Shown here one piece after another: positions 42,400 to 51,700 of a stretch of DNA of 64,000 nt. Each line of letters starts with the position of its first letter. The stretch's first letter is position 1. Source of the DNA: Rhynchopus euleeides (Eukaryota > Euglenozoa > Diplonemea > Diplonemida > Diplonemidae); contig OY723309.1 in NCBI GenBank assembly GCA_963210315.1, forward strand, positions 620,001 to 684,000. Reading direction: 5' to 3'. The position numbers and the translations under genes were made by a program. Below the pieces are notes generated by a model. It saw only the letters and a list, made by a program, of their open reading frames with translations. It searched no databases and was not told the DNA's origin.

Positions 42400-42402
42400 T
42401 CA
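42400..42402 (-). other. In-frame UGA between ORF1 and ORF2
   Basis: ORF1 ends ADVRQ-UGA and the same frame continues LRSPRSIADAARVTLLMGG into ORF2 with no further stop. The base after the stop is C, and UGA-C is known as a leaky stop context. Whether this is programmed readthrough, a mutation or a sequencing error cannot be told from one copy. Confidence 0.75.
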
Positions 42403-44508
42403 CTGCCGCACATCAGCGGAGCACACCGCGCAGGCGTGCACCTGGCATCCCTCAGTGAGGCACTTCCGGCGTACCTGGCCCTTGTTCCGGCTCTCCTCGC
42501 AGACATCACAGGTGAAGCCACCCACCACCTGACAGCGCGGCTGCTTGAGGGTGTCGTAGGAATGGGTGTGCTCAGGCGGGGGCGCGTCACGGCTGCGGCT
42601 GGGTGACACCGCGGACATCACCACGTGCATCAGCTTTGATGCCAGGGAGGGCGCTTGCTGGGAGTTGCCGTCGTCGTCGTCTGCGGCGTCCGTCCGCTTC
42701 CGCTTGGCCTTTTTGCCCGCCTCCTGCTCGCCACCCTCCATCTCCACCGTGTCATCGATGGCAGCCGTCGTCGTAGGCGCCGTCGCATCAGGGTTCGCAG
42801 CGGTGGTTGTCGCACCCAGAGGGGGGAACTCCTTCTCGTCCTTCAGGTCGATGTCGGGGCGTTCGGGCAGGCGGACGTGCTTGCCCTTCTGCTGACCCTT
42901 AGGAGGAGTGTACCGCTGCATCGGAGTCGGCCGGTTGTCCTCCTTCCCTGCGGGCCTGATCCACAGCGGCGGGTCGCTCAGCCGCTTCACCTGCACAAAC
43001 TGCGGGGGTGCCGCCGACGCCACGATGCACGTGCGTCCGCCCTTCTGCCTGAAGGACGTGCACAGTTTCACGTCCCACTCCGCTGCCGTCAGCACACCCA
43101 TCACGTCCGCCTGGTGCTCGTTGGCCCGAGCCCCAGTCACCACATACCGCTGCATCGGGGGTCCCTGATCCTGCGGAGCTGCTGCGTCCCCGAGCGCCTG
43201 CCGCAGTGTGTCCACCTGGTCCGCCGTCGCCGCACGCACGAACAGCGCGCGCGTGCCATAGGCAAGGCCCAGTGCCGCACCACCCGCCCGCTTCATCGCG
43301 CTCAACGCCTCCCTCCTGGACAGGGTGGGCTGGAGGCGAACAACCGGCAACGTCTCGCCCCCCTTGTCGAAGGACAGCGTGCGCCAGAAGCACCCGTCCA
43401 CCCCTGAGGAGGCCAGCAGGGCCTTGACACGGCCCGTCTCCACCCGCACCGACATCTCTTTACGCCCCGGAAGGGACGTCACCCGCCACATGTGATCGTT
43501 GTCCATCTTGGCGGATTTGCCACAGGCCGACACCACCGCACGCCGGCACAGCTTGCGCATCGCCATCAACGGGTCGCCGTTGATGCACTCCCACATCTCC
43601 CCCGTGGTGTGTTTATGGGCGACCGTAAAGGTCAACACCGTCGTCGCCTTCGGCACCTCCGCCGCCTGCTGTGCAAATAGTCTGGTGCAGGGAGGGAGCG
43701 TCACCTGGCCTCGCGTCATCGCGTAGAGCGGGCGCTGCGTCCCGTCCTGCATCAAGACGGGGAGCTGTTCTCCGCCCTCGAAGGGCGCTGCGCAGAGGAG
43801 TACGTAGCCGTGCGTCTCCTTCTGGTGCGCCCGCACGCCCGCCGCATCCAGCAACATGCTGGCCGCCTCCTCCGCCTCCTTGCCCGATGGGGCGACCCAC
43901 AGCCCCCCGGGGACCTGGTCGAATCCCGGCGTGTCCATCAGCGGGATGTTGCCCCATACCGTGGCGTCGACCAGGGGGGCGGCACGTGGCTTGCGGGCCA
44001 CGTCTATCCAGGAGGAAGCTGTCGACTTATCCTGCTGCTTCTTCTGCTTCGGCTGTTGTTGCTTTACCTGCTGCTTCTGCTGCTGCGGCTCCGGCTGTCC
44101 CTGCTGCTGTTGTTGCTGCGGCGGCTTCGGCTGCTGCTTCTGCTGCTGCGGCTTCGGCTGGCCCTGCTGCTGTTGTTGCTGCGGCGGCTTCGGCTGCTGC
44201 TTCTGCTGCTTCGGCGGCTGCTGCTGCTGCTGCTGCTGCGCCTCCGACTGGCTCTGCGGTAGATGTTGCTGCGGCGGTTTTGGCTGCTGATTCTGCTGTG
44301 ACTGCGGCTGCGGCAGTTGTTGCTGCATCTGCTGGCGTTGAGACTGCTGCCGCTGCTGCGGGCCCGGCTGCTGCTCGAGCAGTCGGAGGACGAGGCTGAG
44401 GGTCGCCAGCACGACCCCCACATCGCCTTCCGACAACCTGTCGTTGTCCAACAGGGCATTCGCCCGTTGGACCAGCGCCTCGAGCTGCTGGGAGCGGCTG
44501 TTGGCCAT
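42400..44508 (-). CDS. LINE ORF1: Gln-rich protein with C-terminal zinc finger
   Basis: A 702-residue frame. I chose the ATG at 44508 (MANSRSQQLEALVQRANALL) because it lies inside the LINE; the frame stays open to 44655 only through MITE sequence beyond the LINE edge. Residues 1-45 are amphipathic and may be a coiled coil (ALLDNDRLSEGDVGVVLATL). Residues ~50-170 are extremely Gln/Pro/Lys-rich with KQQPKPPQQQQQQGQPK repeats. The middle, starting at 'SWIDVARKPRAAPLVDATVW', is a globular part of unknown fold. Residues ~530-640 are charged and disordered. The C-terminus has a Cys cluster (CDVCEESRNKGQVRRKC then CQVHACAVC) like a PHD or RING-type finger. By position it should be the RNA-binding, particle-forming protein of the LINE, an inference from other LINEs. 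Confidence 0.75.
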   Translation of the reverse strand: MANSRSQQLEALVQRANALLDNDRLSEGDVGVVLATLSLVLRLLEQQPGPQQRQQSQRQQMQQQLPQPQSQQNQQPKPPQQHLPQSQSEAQQQQQQQPPKQQKQQPKPPQQQQQQGQPKPQQQKQQPKPPQQQQQQGQPEPQQQKQQVKQQQPKQKKQQDKSTASSWIDVARKPRAAPLVDATVWGNIPLMDTPGFDQVPGGLWVAPSGKEAEEAASMLLDAAGVRAHQKETHGYVLLCAAPFEGGEQLPVLMQDGTQRPLYAMTRGQVTLPPCTRLFAQQAAEVPKATTVLTFTVAHKHTTGEMWECINGDPLMAMRKLCRRAVVSACGKSAKMDNDHMWRVTSLPGRKEMSVRVETGRVKALLASSGVDGCFWRTLSFDKGGETLPVVRLQPTLSRREALSAMKRAGGAALGLAYGTRALFVRAATADQVDTLRQALGDAAAPQDQGPPMQRYVVTGARANEHQADVMGVLTAAEWDVKLCTSFRQKGGRTCIVASAAPPQFVQVKRLSDPPLWIRPAGKEDNRPTPMQRYTPPKGQQKGKHVRLPERPDIDLKDEKEFPPLGATTTAANPDATAPTTTAAIDDTVEMEGGEQEAGKKAKRKRTDAADDDDGNSQQAPSLASKLMHVVMSAVSPSRSRDAPPPEHTHSYDTLKQPRCQVVGGFTCDVCEESRNKGQVRRKCLTEGCQVHACAVCSADVRQ

Positions 44509-44617
44509 GCTTTGGGAGGGGGGGGGGGGCCTGATATGGCCTTCCTGCAGGAGGGGGAGGGGAACCCCACCAGCCACACACCGCCAGGAGAGACGATGCG
44601 AGACCAATGAAGTACAG

Positions 44618-44623
44618 CACGTC
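44618..44623. other. LINE target-site duplication, right
   Basis: CACGTC, matching 35773-35778. The MITE sequence resumes here with 'acacctagtcg'. Confidence 0.8.
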
Positions 44624-44744
44624 ACACCTAGTCGCAAAAAATCACAACAAATCACAACATTTGCCTTGTGATTTGTTGTGATCTGTTGTGATCGGGTGTG
44701 ATTTGTTGTGATTTGTTGTTTTTTTCCCCAGCCTGATTACCCCA

Positions 44745-44749
44745 AAGAG
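44745..44749. other. 5-bp target duplication, MITE A right
   Basis: AAGAG, matching 35414-35418. Confidence 0.75.
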
Positions 44750-45407
44750 GCAACTTGCGCATGGTCTCGCGTCTGCGCATGATGAAAGGGTGTGTGAGGG
44801 TGGGGTGGGGTGGGGTGGGAGCGGCTGACTCCCGATCTCTCTCTCTCTCTCTCCGGCTTTTCCGTTGTTTTGTTTGTTTGGCACACACAATACGACGCGG
44901 GCGACGGTGAAAATCAGAACAACCGGCAGGAACCGTATCTCAATTTAAAAGGAACCCCGTCGGTGCATCCATCCATTCACCCCACCCCACTCGACACTCG
45001 ACACAAGGTGGGCGATTTGCCCTGCTGGCCAAGCCGCTTGCTTTGTACACGGTTTTCGGTTCGACCCTGCAATAGCTGACGGGTGCCATGCTGGGGCTCT
45101 GATGTGTGCAGGCACTGTCCGGTGGTGCCTCCACCTGCAGCTGCCACTAGCTTACACTGCCCGAAGGCAATCTCTATGTATTCAAACAGGGATGGTGGAG
45201 AAGGGGCGTGGGGGGGAGAGAGGGCATATGTTACCCATCGGCGTTCCAGTTCCGTTTGATGAGCTCGAAAGCCTGTTGCCCCCTGTCTCTCCCCCCCTCC
45301 CCGCCCTCACCCGCCGCTGCAGCGGCAGCGGAACCCATCTGTGCATGTGAGGTTCCATAGTTGGCTGTGCCGCGCGTTTTCATCAAAAGTAAAGTAATGC
45401 CAAAAGG
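44750..45407. other. Intergenic, no gene
   Basis: No coding frame is supported. A short CT dinucleotide tract lies near 44840. A tRNA-like 'ggttcgaccc' near 45058 was checked, but no cloverleaf can be built around it. Confidence 0.4.
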
Positions 45408-45510
45408 GGGGGGGGGGGCAGTGATCTCGCTGGGCTCGTGCCCAAAACTTTAATAGGTAGGGCAGCTGCCCTACCTGGTAAAGGGGGCAAAAAAAATTCG
45501 CGCGCTTCGC
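45408..45510. repeat. GGTAGGGC element, copy b
   Basis: Begins with a G run and 'cagtgatctcgctggg', followed by the perfect palindrome GGTAGGGCAGCTGCCCTACC, an A run, and 'cgcgcgcttcgcgcgcg', another hairpin. Related sequence is at 8805 onward, 9440-9545 and 45830-45945. Confidence 0.5.
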
Positions 45511-45645
45511 GCGCGAACGTGAGCGCTCGGCTAGTGAATCATCTGTGTTTCTCGTACCACAGGCGCTCGGCTGGTGGACCATCCGTGTCTATCGTACCAC
45601 AGGCGGTTCATGACATCCAGGAGCCAGCAGACCGCCCTCAGGGGG

Positions 45646-45694
45646 TCTGGGGGGCGGAGCCCCCCAGCCGCCGGAGGCCACGGTAGTGAACATA
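45646..45694. repeat. Hairpin-bearing dispersed repeat, copy b
   Basis: Identical in its core to 9131-9184, including 'ggggggcggagcccccc' and 'gccggaggccacggtagtga'. Confidence 0.75.
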
Positions 45695-45829
45695 TGTTCT
45701 CAGGCTGACATATCGTCCATGACATGTTAAGCACAGACCAAATTCGGTGGGTCATTGGGTCGACAGTCCGGAATAGCCTTGCTACCGGGCCCCAGTGGGG
45801 CCCAGGGGTCGGGGGCAGATCAGAAATAA

Positions 45830-45945
45830 TATCCTTGGTAGGGCAGGCTGGTCAGGCCTGCCCTACCAAGGTTTCGGGCAGAAATTAAATAGGTAGGGCA
45901 GCTGCCCTACCTGCCTGACCAGGCGCGAGATCGCTGGGGGGGGGG
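45830..45945. repeat. GGTAGGGC palindromic element, copy c
   Basis: Starts with the palindrome 'ccttggtagggcagg ... cctgccctaccaagg' and holds a second copy of GGTAGGGCAGCTGCCCTACC. It ends 'gcgcgagatcgctggg' and a G run. The order and orientation of motifs suggest a fold-back type element, part of the family at 45408-45510. Confidence 0.55.
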
Positions 45946-47930
45946 GGGGGAACATAAAGGGGTGAAAAAAACAAAAGACAAGATGACAAAATCAAAATCA
46001 AACAGCAACATCAACAGGACTCTCCCGAACGCACACTGCACAACTTCTCCGATGGTATTGTACGCCTTTGCACGGGATTGAGTCTGTTGAATTCATCAGG
46101 CATGACAAGTAATGAAGTCGCCGTAGTCCCATAAAAGGATGCCCCACAACACACCACCTTGCTGCTGGCGCTGTCGAGTTGAATAAACCGAATGACACTT
46201 TCTGCGTGACGGCCCGTGCGGTGCCCTTTTCCCCACAAAGGAAAGGGCTGGTATATCATGAGTTTGTGACGTTGGTTTCTGACTCAAGATACAGGGAGGG
46301 TGCACAAAACGCACGTAATGATTGCGTGGCGCACCCGCTCCGCCACCTGGTATCCCTCAGTGTGCGGTGTTGGAATGGCTCGCCCTTCGCATGCGGCAGA
46401 CCTGTGGCAAGTGGAAACCACTTGCCGCACATTCCGACTGCCACAAGCCCACCCCTCACAACGGCGTGAATGCTTCGGGAGGCTAAATAAACTGTTTTGT
46501 GTTGCGTTCTTCATGGGCCTTGCAGTGCACAACAGGCAGTGCACCTCGGCACCAGAGTTCCGTTCTATTCAGGAAGGGACCTCCCCTGCACCATCATGGA
46601 TTGGTGCTGTGATTGTTAGCAACACACGTAGTGTCGTGGCCAGGCCAGGACCCACGCCGTGTTGGCTGCGCGGCAATATTCACACCCCGAAAGGGTTTGT
46701 TGTGGTGGAGGGGCGGGGGGTGGTGCGCAAAGAAACAAATGGCTGTTCGGGAAAAATAGGCGTTGAAGACGCCCAAGCGGGGACTGACAGTCCCCCACTA
46801 TTTCCGTTGACCTGGGCTGAACTGCAGCTAACATAGATTCGCCAAGAATCGGAGAAACTCATTTATCACCGGGGGAGGAAGCACCCGCCAACGCAGAAGC
46901 GATCTGTGAAGGAATGGCCGCCTTCTTCGGATGGATACGGCTGAAGCATGTGTGCGGCGAATGGCCAGTGGGAGGGTTAAGGCTTGCAAGAGTCACTTCC
47001 GTCATCGAGGGTCGGGCGAGTTACGCGCAGACCACGATTTCCGATACTCTCAATACACTGCAAAAGGGGTAACACGGGTGCATAAAACAGTCTTCTCTCC
47101 ATTTCGTTCACAAACAGCCCCTTTCCCACGTGATTCGCGTCCAGACGAGAGGCGCTTCTAGCATAAGAAACCGCCGCCTGTTTTGTTAGGAATATTCCCA
47201 GGGCGGATACCCCACCCTAGCCGTTGGCCCTCACCGGGCAGAAAGGATTGAGCTGAACAAACGATAGCCCCCGTCCGGAGGGGCACCACCACACGAGGTC
47301 TTTTGAATCCAAACCACGGAGGATCCTTGAAATCGGTAGTGGACAGTAGCGGACAGGGCGGACATTTCCTTGTGGAAAAAGTGCCCGAAAAAAAAAATTC
47401 GAAAAGGTCCCCCTTACAGAATTAGCCTTTTTTCAAAAAATCAGAAAATTTCGGACCGCAATTTGTACCCAAGAAAGTGCCGAATTTTCGGACTTGGTCC
47501 GATTTGAACGATTTCCGTGCCTCTTGCAACCCCCATGAGGGGGGGGCTGCTGTTTCGGGTTCTTCCGGTGGTACATGCTGGGGTGTCAGGACAGGGAATC
47601 CTGCTCGCTGTACCCGGTGATCCCTGACGCAGCCAGGAAGTAGAGAGCCTTGGAACCCTGGTTGAGGCCTGTAACACCCGGCCTTCCTGCCACTTGTGGC
47701 ATTGTGGAGTGGTTATGGAGAAGGTTCTCTCTCCGTCCGGTCGAGCACAACCGTCCTCTCCAGCCAGGGGTCATCTACTTTCCAAACAAGGGCCAGGAAC
47801 ATGCTCAAACAAACCAATTGATCAGAAAATCTGGCTTGCCGTGGAATCATTGAGCATTGGGGAGTGGTTTGCCCCCTTGCTGCGTATGACATGTCCATTT
47901 TTGACGATTTTTGGGCAGAATTTGGTGCGT
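45946..47930. other. Long stretch without recognised genes
   Basis: Open frames of up to ~180 codons exist on both strands (for example + 46300-46836 and minus 46011-46314), but none shows a family motif that I recognise, so no gene is called. 47390-47430 (A run, 'ttcgaaaaggtccccctta') is a short relative of the repeat at 54438-54602. Confidence 0.4.
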
Positions 47931-48110
47931 GGGACCTTTCGATTTTCATGATTTTTTCGGAATTTCGTGGGGACCGGTACCCCATTTGAGGGCCAAAAAT
48001 CTCATTTCCGAGGCCTGGGAATGGTCGCAGTGGCCTCAGATGTCCAAAAACGTTCAATTGACCTCTCCTCGAAAAAAAAATCGAAAGGTCCCCCCTACTG
48101 GCACCCCGGA
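47931..48110. repeat. 'TTTGAGGGCCAAAAATC' dispersed repeat, copy a
   Basis: About 165 bp, from 'atgattttttcgg' through 'gggaatggtcgcagtggc' to 'cgaaaggtcccccctac', recur in the same orientation at 54435-54602. The two copies lie on either side of the minus-strand LINE at 48735-54371, the second touching its 5' end. Confidence 0.7.
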
Positions 48111-48734
48111 TTAGGACATGTCTCTGGGGGTGTCCGGGGGGCATTTTTGGCCCATTTTTGGCTGGGGAAAATGGGCCATTTTTCACTTTTTTTTTTTGCG
48201 TATCCGTCAGGTGGACCACCGGGTGGGGAGAGATCCGGTGTGAGGCACTTGGGTCCGTCCAGGTGGGCAGGGGGAACCTGGGGGCGGGGGGCCTCAAAAC
48301 CCGTCTACCAGTGCCGCTTCTAATCTCGTCGGTCTTGTCCCAACCACCACCAGCCAGCCCAGAACGCCCTGACGCTGCGACCTCGTCGATTTTTCCGTTT
48401 CGCCCATCCGCCCAACTCCGCCAACCCAACCAGCCCTACCCTTTCTCCCAGTCAGGGCGGTACTCACACGAGCGGCAAAGCGCTGGGGGAGGGGGGGGGG
48501 GGACATCAATAGGGGAGGGGAGGGGAGGGGAGGGGGGAGGAAGGGAGGGGAGGAAGGGGGGGGGGGGGTTATGTTGTTTCTAACCCAGACCTGCTGTGCA
48601 GAGCCCGGGGGAGGGGGTGGCCAGCCCCTGTCTAACCATTCACAACGGCCACCTGCACACATCTATGAAAGGGGGGGGGGGGAAGGTCCCGGGGGGGGGG
48701 GGGGGGGGTGGTGGGGGTGGGGACGCTGCTCCGC
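48111..48734. other. 3' flank of the second LINE, G-rich
   Basis: Contains long G runs and GGGGA repeats at 48485-48570 and 48670-48722. It may be the 3' UTR of the minus-strand LINE. No poly(A) or terminal repeat is recognisable, so the boundary is unknown. Confidence 0.4.
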
Positions 48735-51700
48735 CTACTCGCCCCGCTCCACCTCCGTCTGCAGCTTGCGCATGTAGACGCGCAGGCTGACCCCCGGCTC
48801 CCTCGTCTGGTTCCCGGGCTCGGCCTGCGCGCCCCCTTGCAGGATGCGCGCCTGCAGCCACTCCGCCGCTACGTCACCTGCCACCCTGGGCGAGAGGGGG
48901 CAAAGGCCATAGCTGGGGTGGAAGCAGTGCCTCCACGCCTCGACGGTGCGGGGGATGGCTCCTCCCATCGAGACGCAGGGGGCCATGCCGCGGGCCCGCG
49001 CTACCACCCCCTCGGCCCAGACACGGGACGCCGCAAGCTCCTGCAGAGCGGGGATGTTCGCCGCGGGCGTCTCGTCGTCCCCGTAGGCGTCGATGGCCTG
49101 GAGGTCGTCCTCGGGCTCCCACACGTTCGCCGGGTCGTCGTCGAACTCCATGGGGCCCGCCGCGTCACCCTGACGCAGCTCCTCCAGGCGTCTCGAGGAC
49201 GCGGCCGTCCGGCTGCGGCGCTGCCCGTCCCGGCGGGCCTGCGCGGCGTTGCGCATCATCGTCGCAGCAACCCCCTGGATCCCGCCAGCCCCACCGGGGG
49301 CTGTTCCGCCAGAGGTGCCAGAGGGGGCTGTGTTGAAGGTGTGGGAGCCTCCGCCCTGGCGGCGCCGCGCGGCCTGAGCGGGGCCAGACGGCTGGGCGCC
49401 TGCCGCCGTGACCGGAGCCGCAGAGGGCACACCAGAGGGGGCTGTGTTTGAGGTTTGGGAGCCTCCGCCCTGGTGGTTCTCTGTGGCCCCCGACCCCGAC
49501 GGCGGGCACTCTGCATGTTGGGCCTGCCCCTGCATGGGGGCTGGGGCAGCCCGGGAGGCACTCTCCGCCGGGGGCACGCTGTGGCCGTGGGTCGCGGAGG
49601 GCGCACCAGAGGGGGCTGTGTTTGAGGTTTGGGAGCCTCCGCCCTGGTGCATCTCCACGTCCTGGCCGGGAGCGACCGGCTCCTCCGCCACTTCCTCCTT
49701 CACCCGCGTTGGATGGTGCGCAGCCCCCGACGAGTCGTGCGGGGCACTCGGCTGCCTGGGCCCCATCGGCGTGTCGTGCATGCGGCTCGGGATGGGCTTC
49801 CGCCGGCGGGGGCGCGCCCGGGCGGACTCCAGGACCTCCCGCAGATCCGGGGTGACCGCGGGTTGCTCCGCAGGGTCTGGAGCGTCGACATCCACCGCCA
49901 CCCGGTCAATGTAGCCTGGGCACCGCTCACCCCGCACTGCGCATGACGCGCACACTTTGCGCCAGCATCTGCCACACGCGTGATGCCTCGCGGAGCGGTC
50001 GAACGGGCGGCGGCACTTCTCGCACTCCTCCACCTGGCCCGCCGAGCCCCCCTGACGCACCATCTGCATGGGACTATCACCATCGCACCCCGTGACATCC
50101 GCTGCCATCGGCTTCGGGGGAAGACCCGCCAGGTGCTGACGCATGGGCTCCGGCATAACTAGGGGCACGTAGTGCCCATGTTGCCCCCCCGTCCTCCGCA
50201 GACAGTGGGCGTCCACCACTGCACCCGCACCTACTGGGGACAGAAGCATCGGCTGGTGGTTGTCGATGAGCACGAGGACGACGCATCTGGTCACGCGCGC
50301 AGCCGCCGCCAGGGCGATGAAGTCCGCCCAGGTGCGCACGTCGTCGCTCCCTGCGCGCATCATCTGCTCGGCCCACTGGTTCGGACCCTCCTCCACCCGC
50401 ATCCGGAGGTCCGGGTCGCGCATCGCCCTGCGGACTGCCTCTTGGCGCAGCCACCCGCTGGATTGCTTCACCGATCGGGCACCCAGCGTGGCCAACGCAT
50501 CAAAAGCACAGTCCCCCACCCGGAACGACCACCCGTCCGGCTCGACCAGGCCCAGCCGCGCCTGCTGCTGCAGGGACGACAAGCTCAGCCTCCCGTCCGT
50601 CTGGCCGCGCCACTCCAGCAATTGGGCCAGGGGGTCAGCCGCCACCCCACCCGCCGGCTGCGGGAGGTCCCCCTCCGCGGGGGGAGGCGGCGGGCGTGGG
50701 CGGCGGGGAGGGGCAGGTTCGGGTTCAGGGGTCGGCTCCTCGGGGCCCGCCGCGTCATCCGGGTCACACATGAAATCCTCCGCGTCCATGTGCCCGTCGA
50801 AGTGTGGCGCGGGGGCCAGGTCCGTGTCAGGCGCGAAGAAGTAGTCCGGCTCCACGCCCACCAGCGGATCCGGCAAGACCCGCTCCCGAGTCTGACCAGA
50901 GCGCAGGTCCGTGCACAGCGCCCCCCTGCGGAGCGACGACCGCCCCACCGCCCGCATCAACGGCACCACTATCCGCGCCGCCCAGGAACGAGTGAGCTCG
51001 GCCCTGTCCCCCAGCTTGTGGTCCACCGCGAAGCTGACCAAGTGCCTGAAGAGCCGCACGGCCTCCGGACCCATCCCGCCCGACTGCTCCAGGGCGAACG
51101 CGGAGAAGGCGATCTCAACCTCCTGACACCGCGCCCCGTGCTTGCGATGCTTGGATGCTTCAGCCCGCGACGCGGTGTACCCCCGCGCTCTCGCCGCACC
51201 CTGCCTCGCAGACTCCGCGCACGTCGACCACACGGTCACGTCGATCGCCCGGCCCCGCGACTCACCTATGCCGCACGGGAGGAACACGTCAGCCGGCTTG
51301 CCCCCGCCCAAGAGGAGGTGGTTGGGCTCCAGCTGGGGGCCGAGTCCCGCGTCCCGCGCCAGCCCCAGCACCCCGAGCTTCACCGCGTCGTGGCGCTTGA
51401 TGCGGTCCGCCGATGCCTGGCAGCTGAACACATGGGCGCCCAAGACGTCCATGGCGTCCCCGCACTCGTGGCACCGCGACCCAGGGGCGAAGACGACGAG
51501 GCCCAGGCGCAGGCGAGCCGCCACTTGGTACTCCTCCCTCCCCATCGCAAACTGTTGTTCTGGCGTCACCGTCACCCACGCCCCTGCGCCTGGGAGGGAC
51601 GCGGACAACTGACGCCCTTTACTCAGCACGTCAGCCTCCGCCAGTAGGGTCTCGTGCTGCCGGCTGATGATCGCCAGGGATAGGTCGCGCTGGCGGAGGG

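Larger units (their letters stand above)
35779..44617 (-). mobile_element. Full-length APE-type LINE with 2A motif (8839 bp)
   Basis: A complete non-LTR retrotransposon on the minus strand, delimited exactly by a CACGTC duplication within MITE A. It has a ~109-bp 5' UTR, ORF1 (44508-42400), an in-frame UGA, ORF2 (about 42357-35869) and a ~90-bp 3' UTR without a poly(A) tail. The apurinic-like endonuclease and reverse transcriptase are both open along their length, so the copy looks recent. Clade is not assigned. Confidence 0.85.
35419..44744. mobile_element. MITE A (TGGGGTAATCAGG family), split by a LINE
   Basis: The left end begins TGGGGTAATCAGGCTGGGG at 35419 and the right end is its complement at 44744, with AAGAG duplicated outside. 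Without the LINE the element is about 480 bp, built from 'caaatcacaac' and 'gttgtgatttg' units that fold into one long palindrome centred on 'cgatccaaaatttcaaaaat' near 35660. Other copies are at 59056-60695 and 62125-63248. A 5-bp duplication is confirmed in two copies. The superfamily is unknown. Confidence 0.85.

Noticed and set aside
42400..42402. UGA reassigned as a sense codon in this genome
   Set aside because: The WD40 gene at 1964 and the hAT gene at 24933 end in TGA at sensible places, so reassignment is not supported.
45030..45110. Possible tRNA gene from 'ggttcgaccc'
   Set aside because: No acceptor or anticodon stem of the right spacing can be paired around it on either strand.
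46300..46836. 178-codon + strand frame as a gene
   Set aside because: No domain, mixed composition, and an equally open minus strand; not enough to call a gene.
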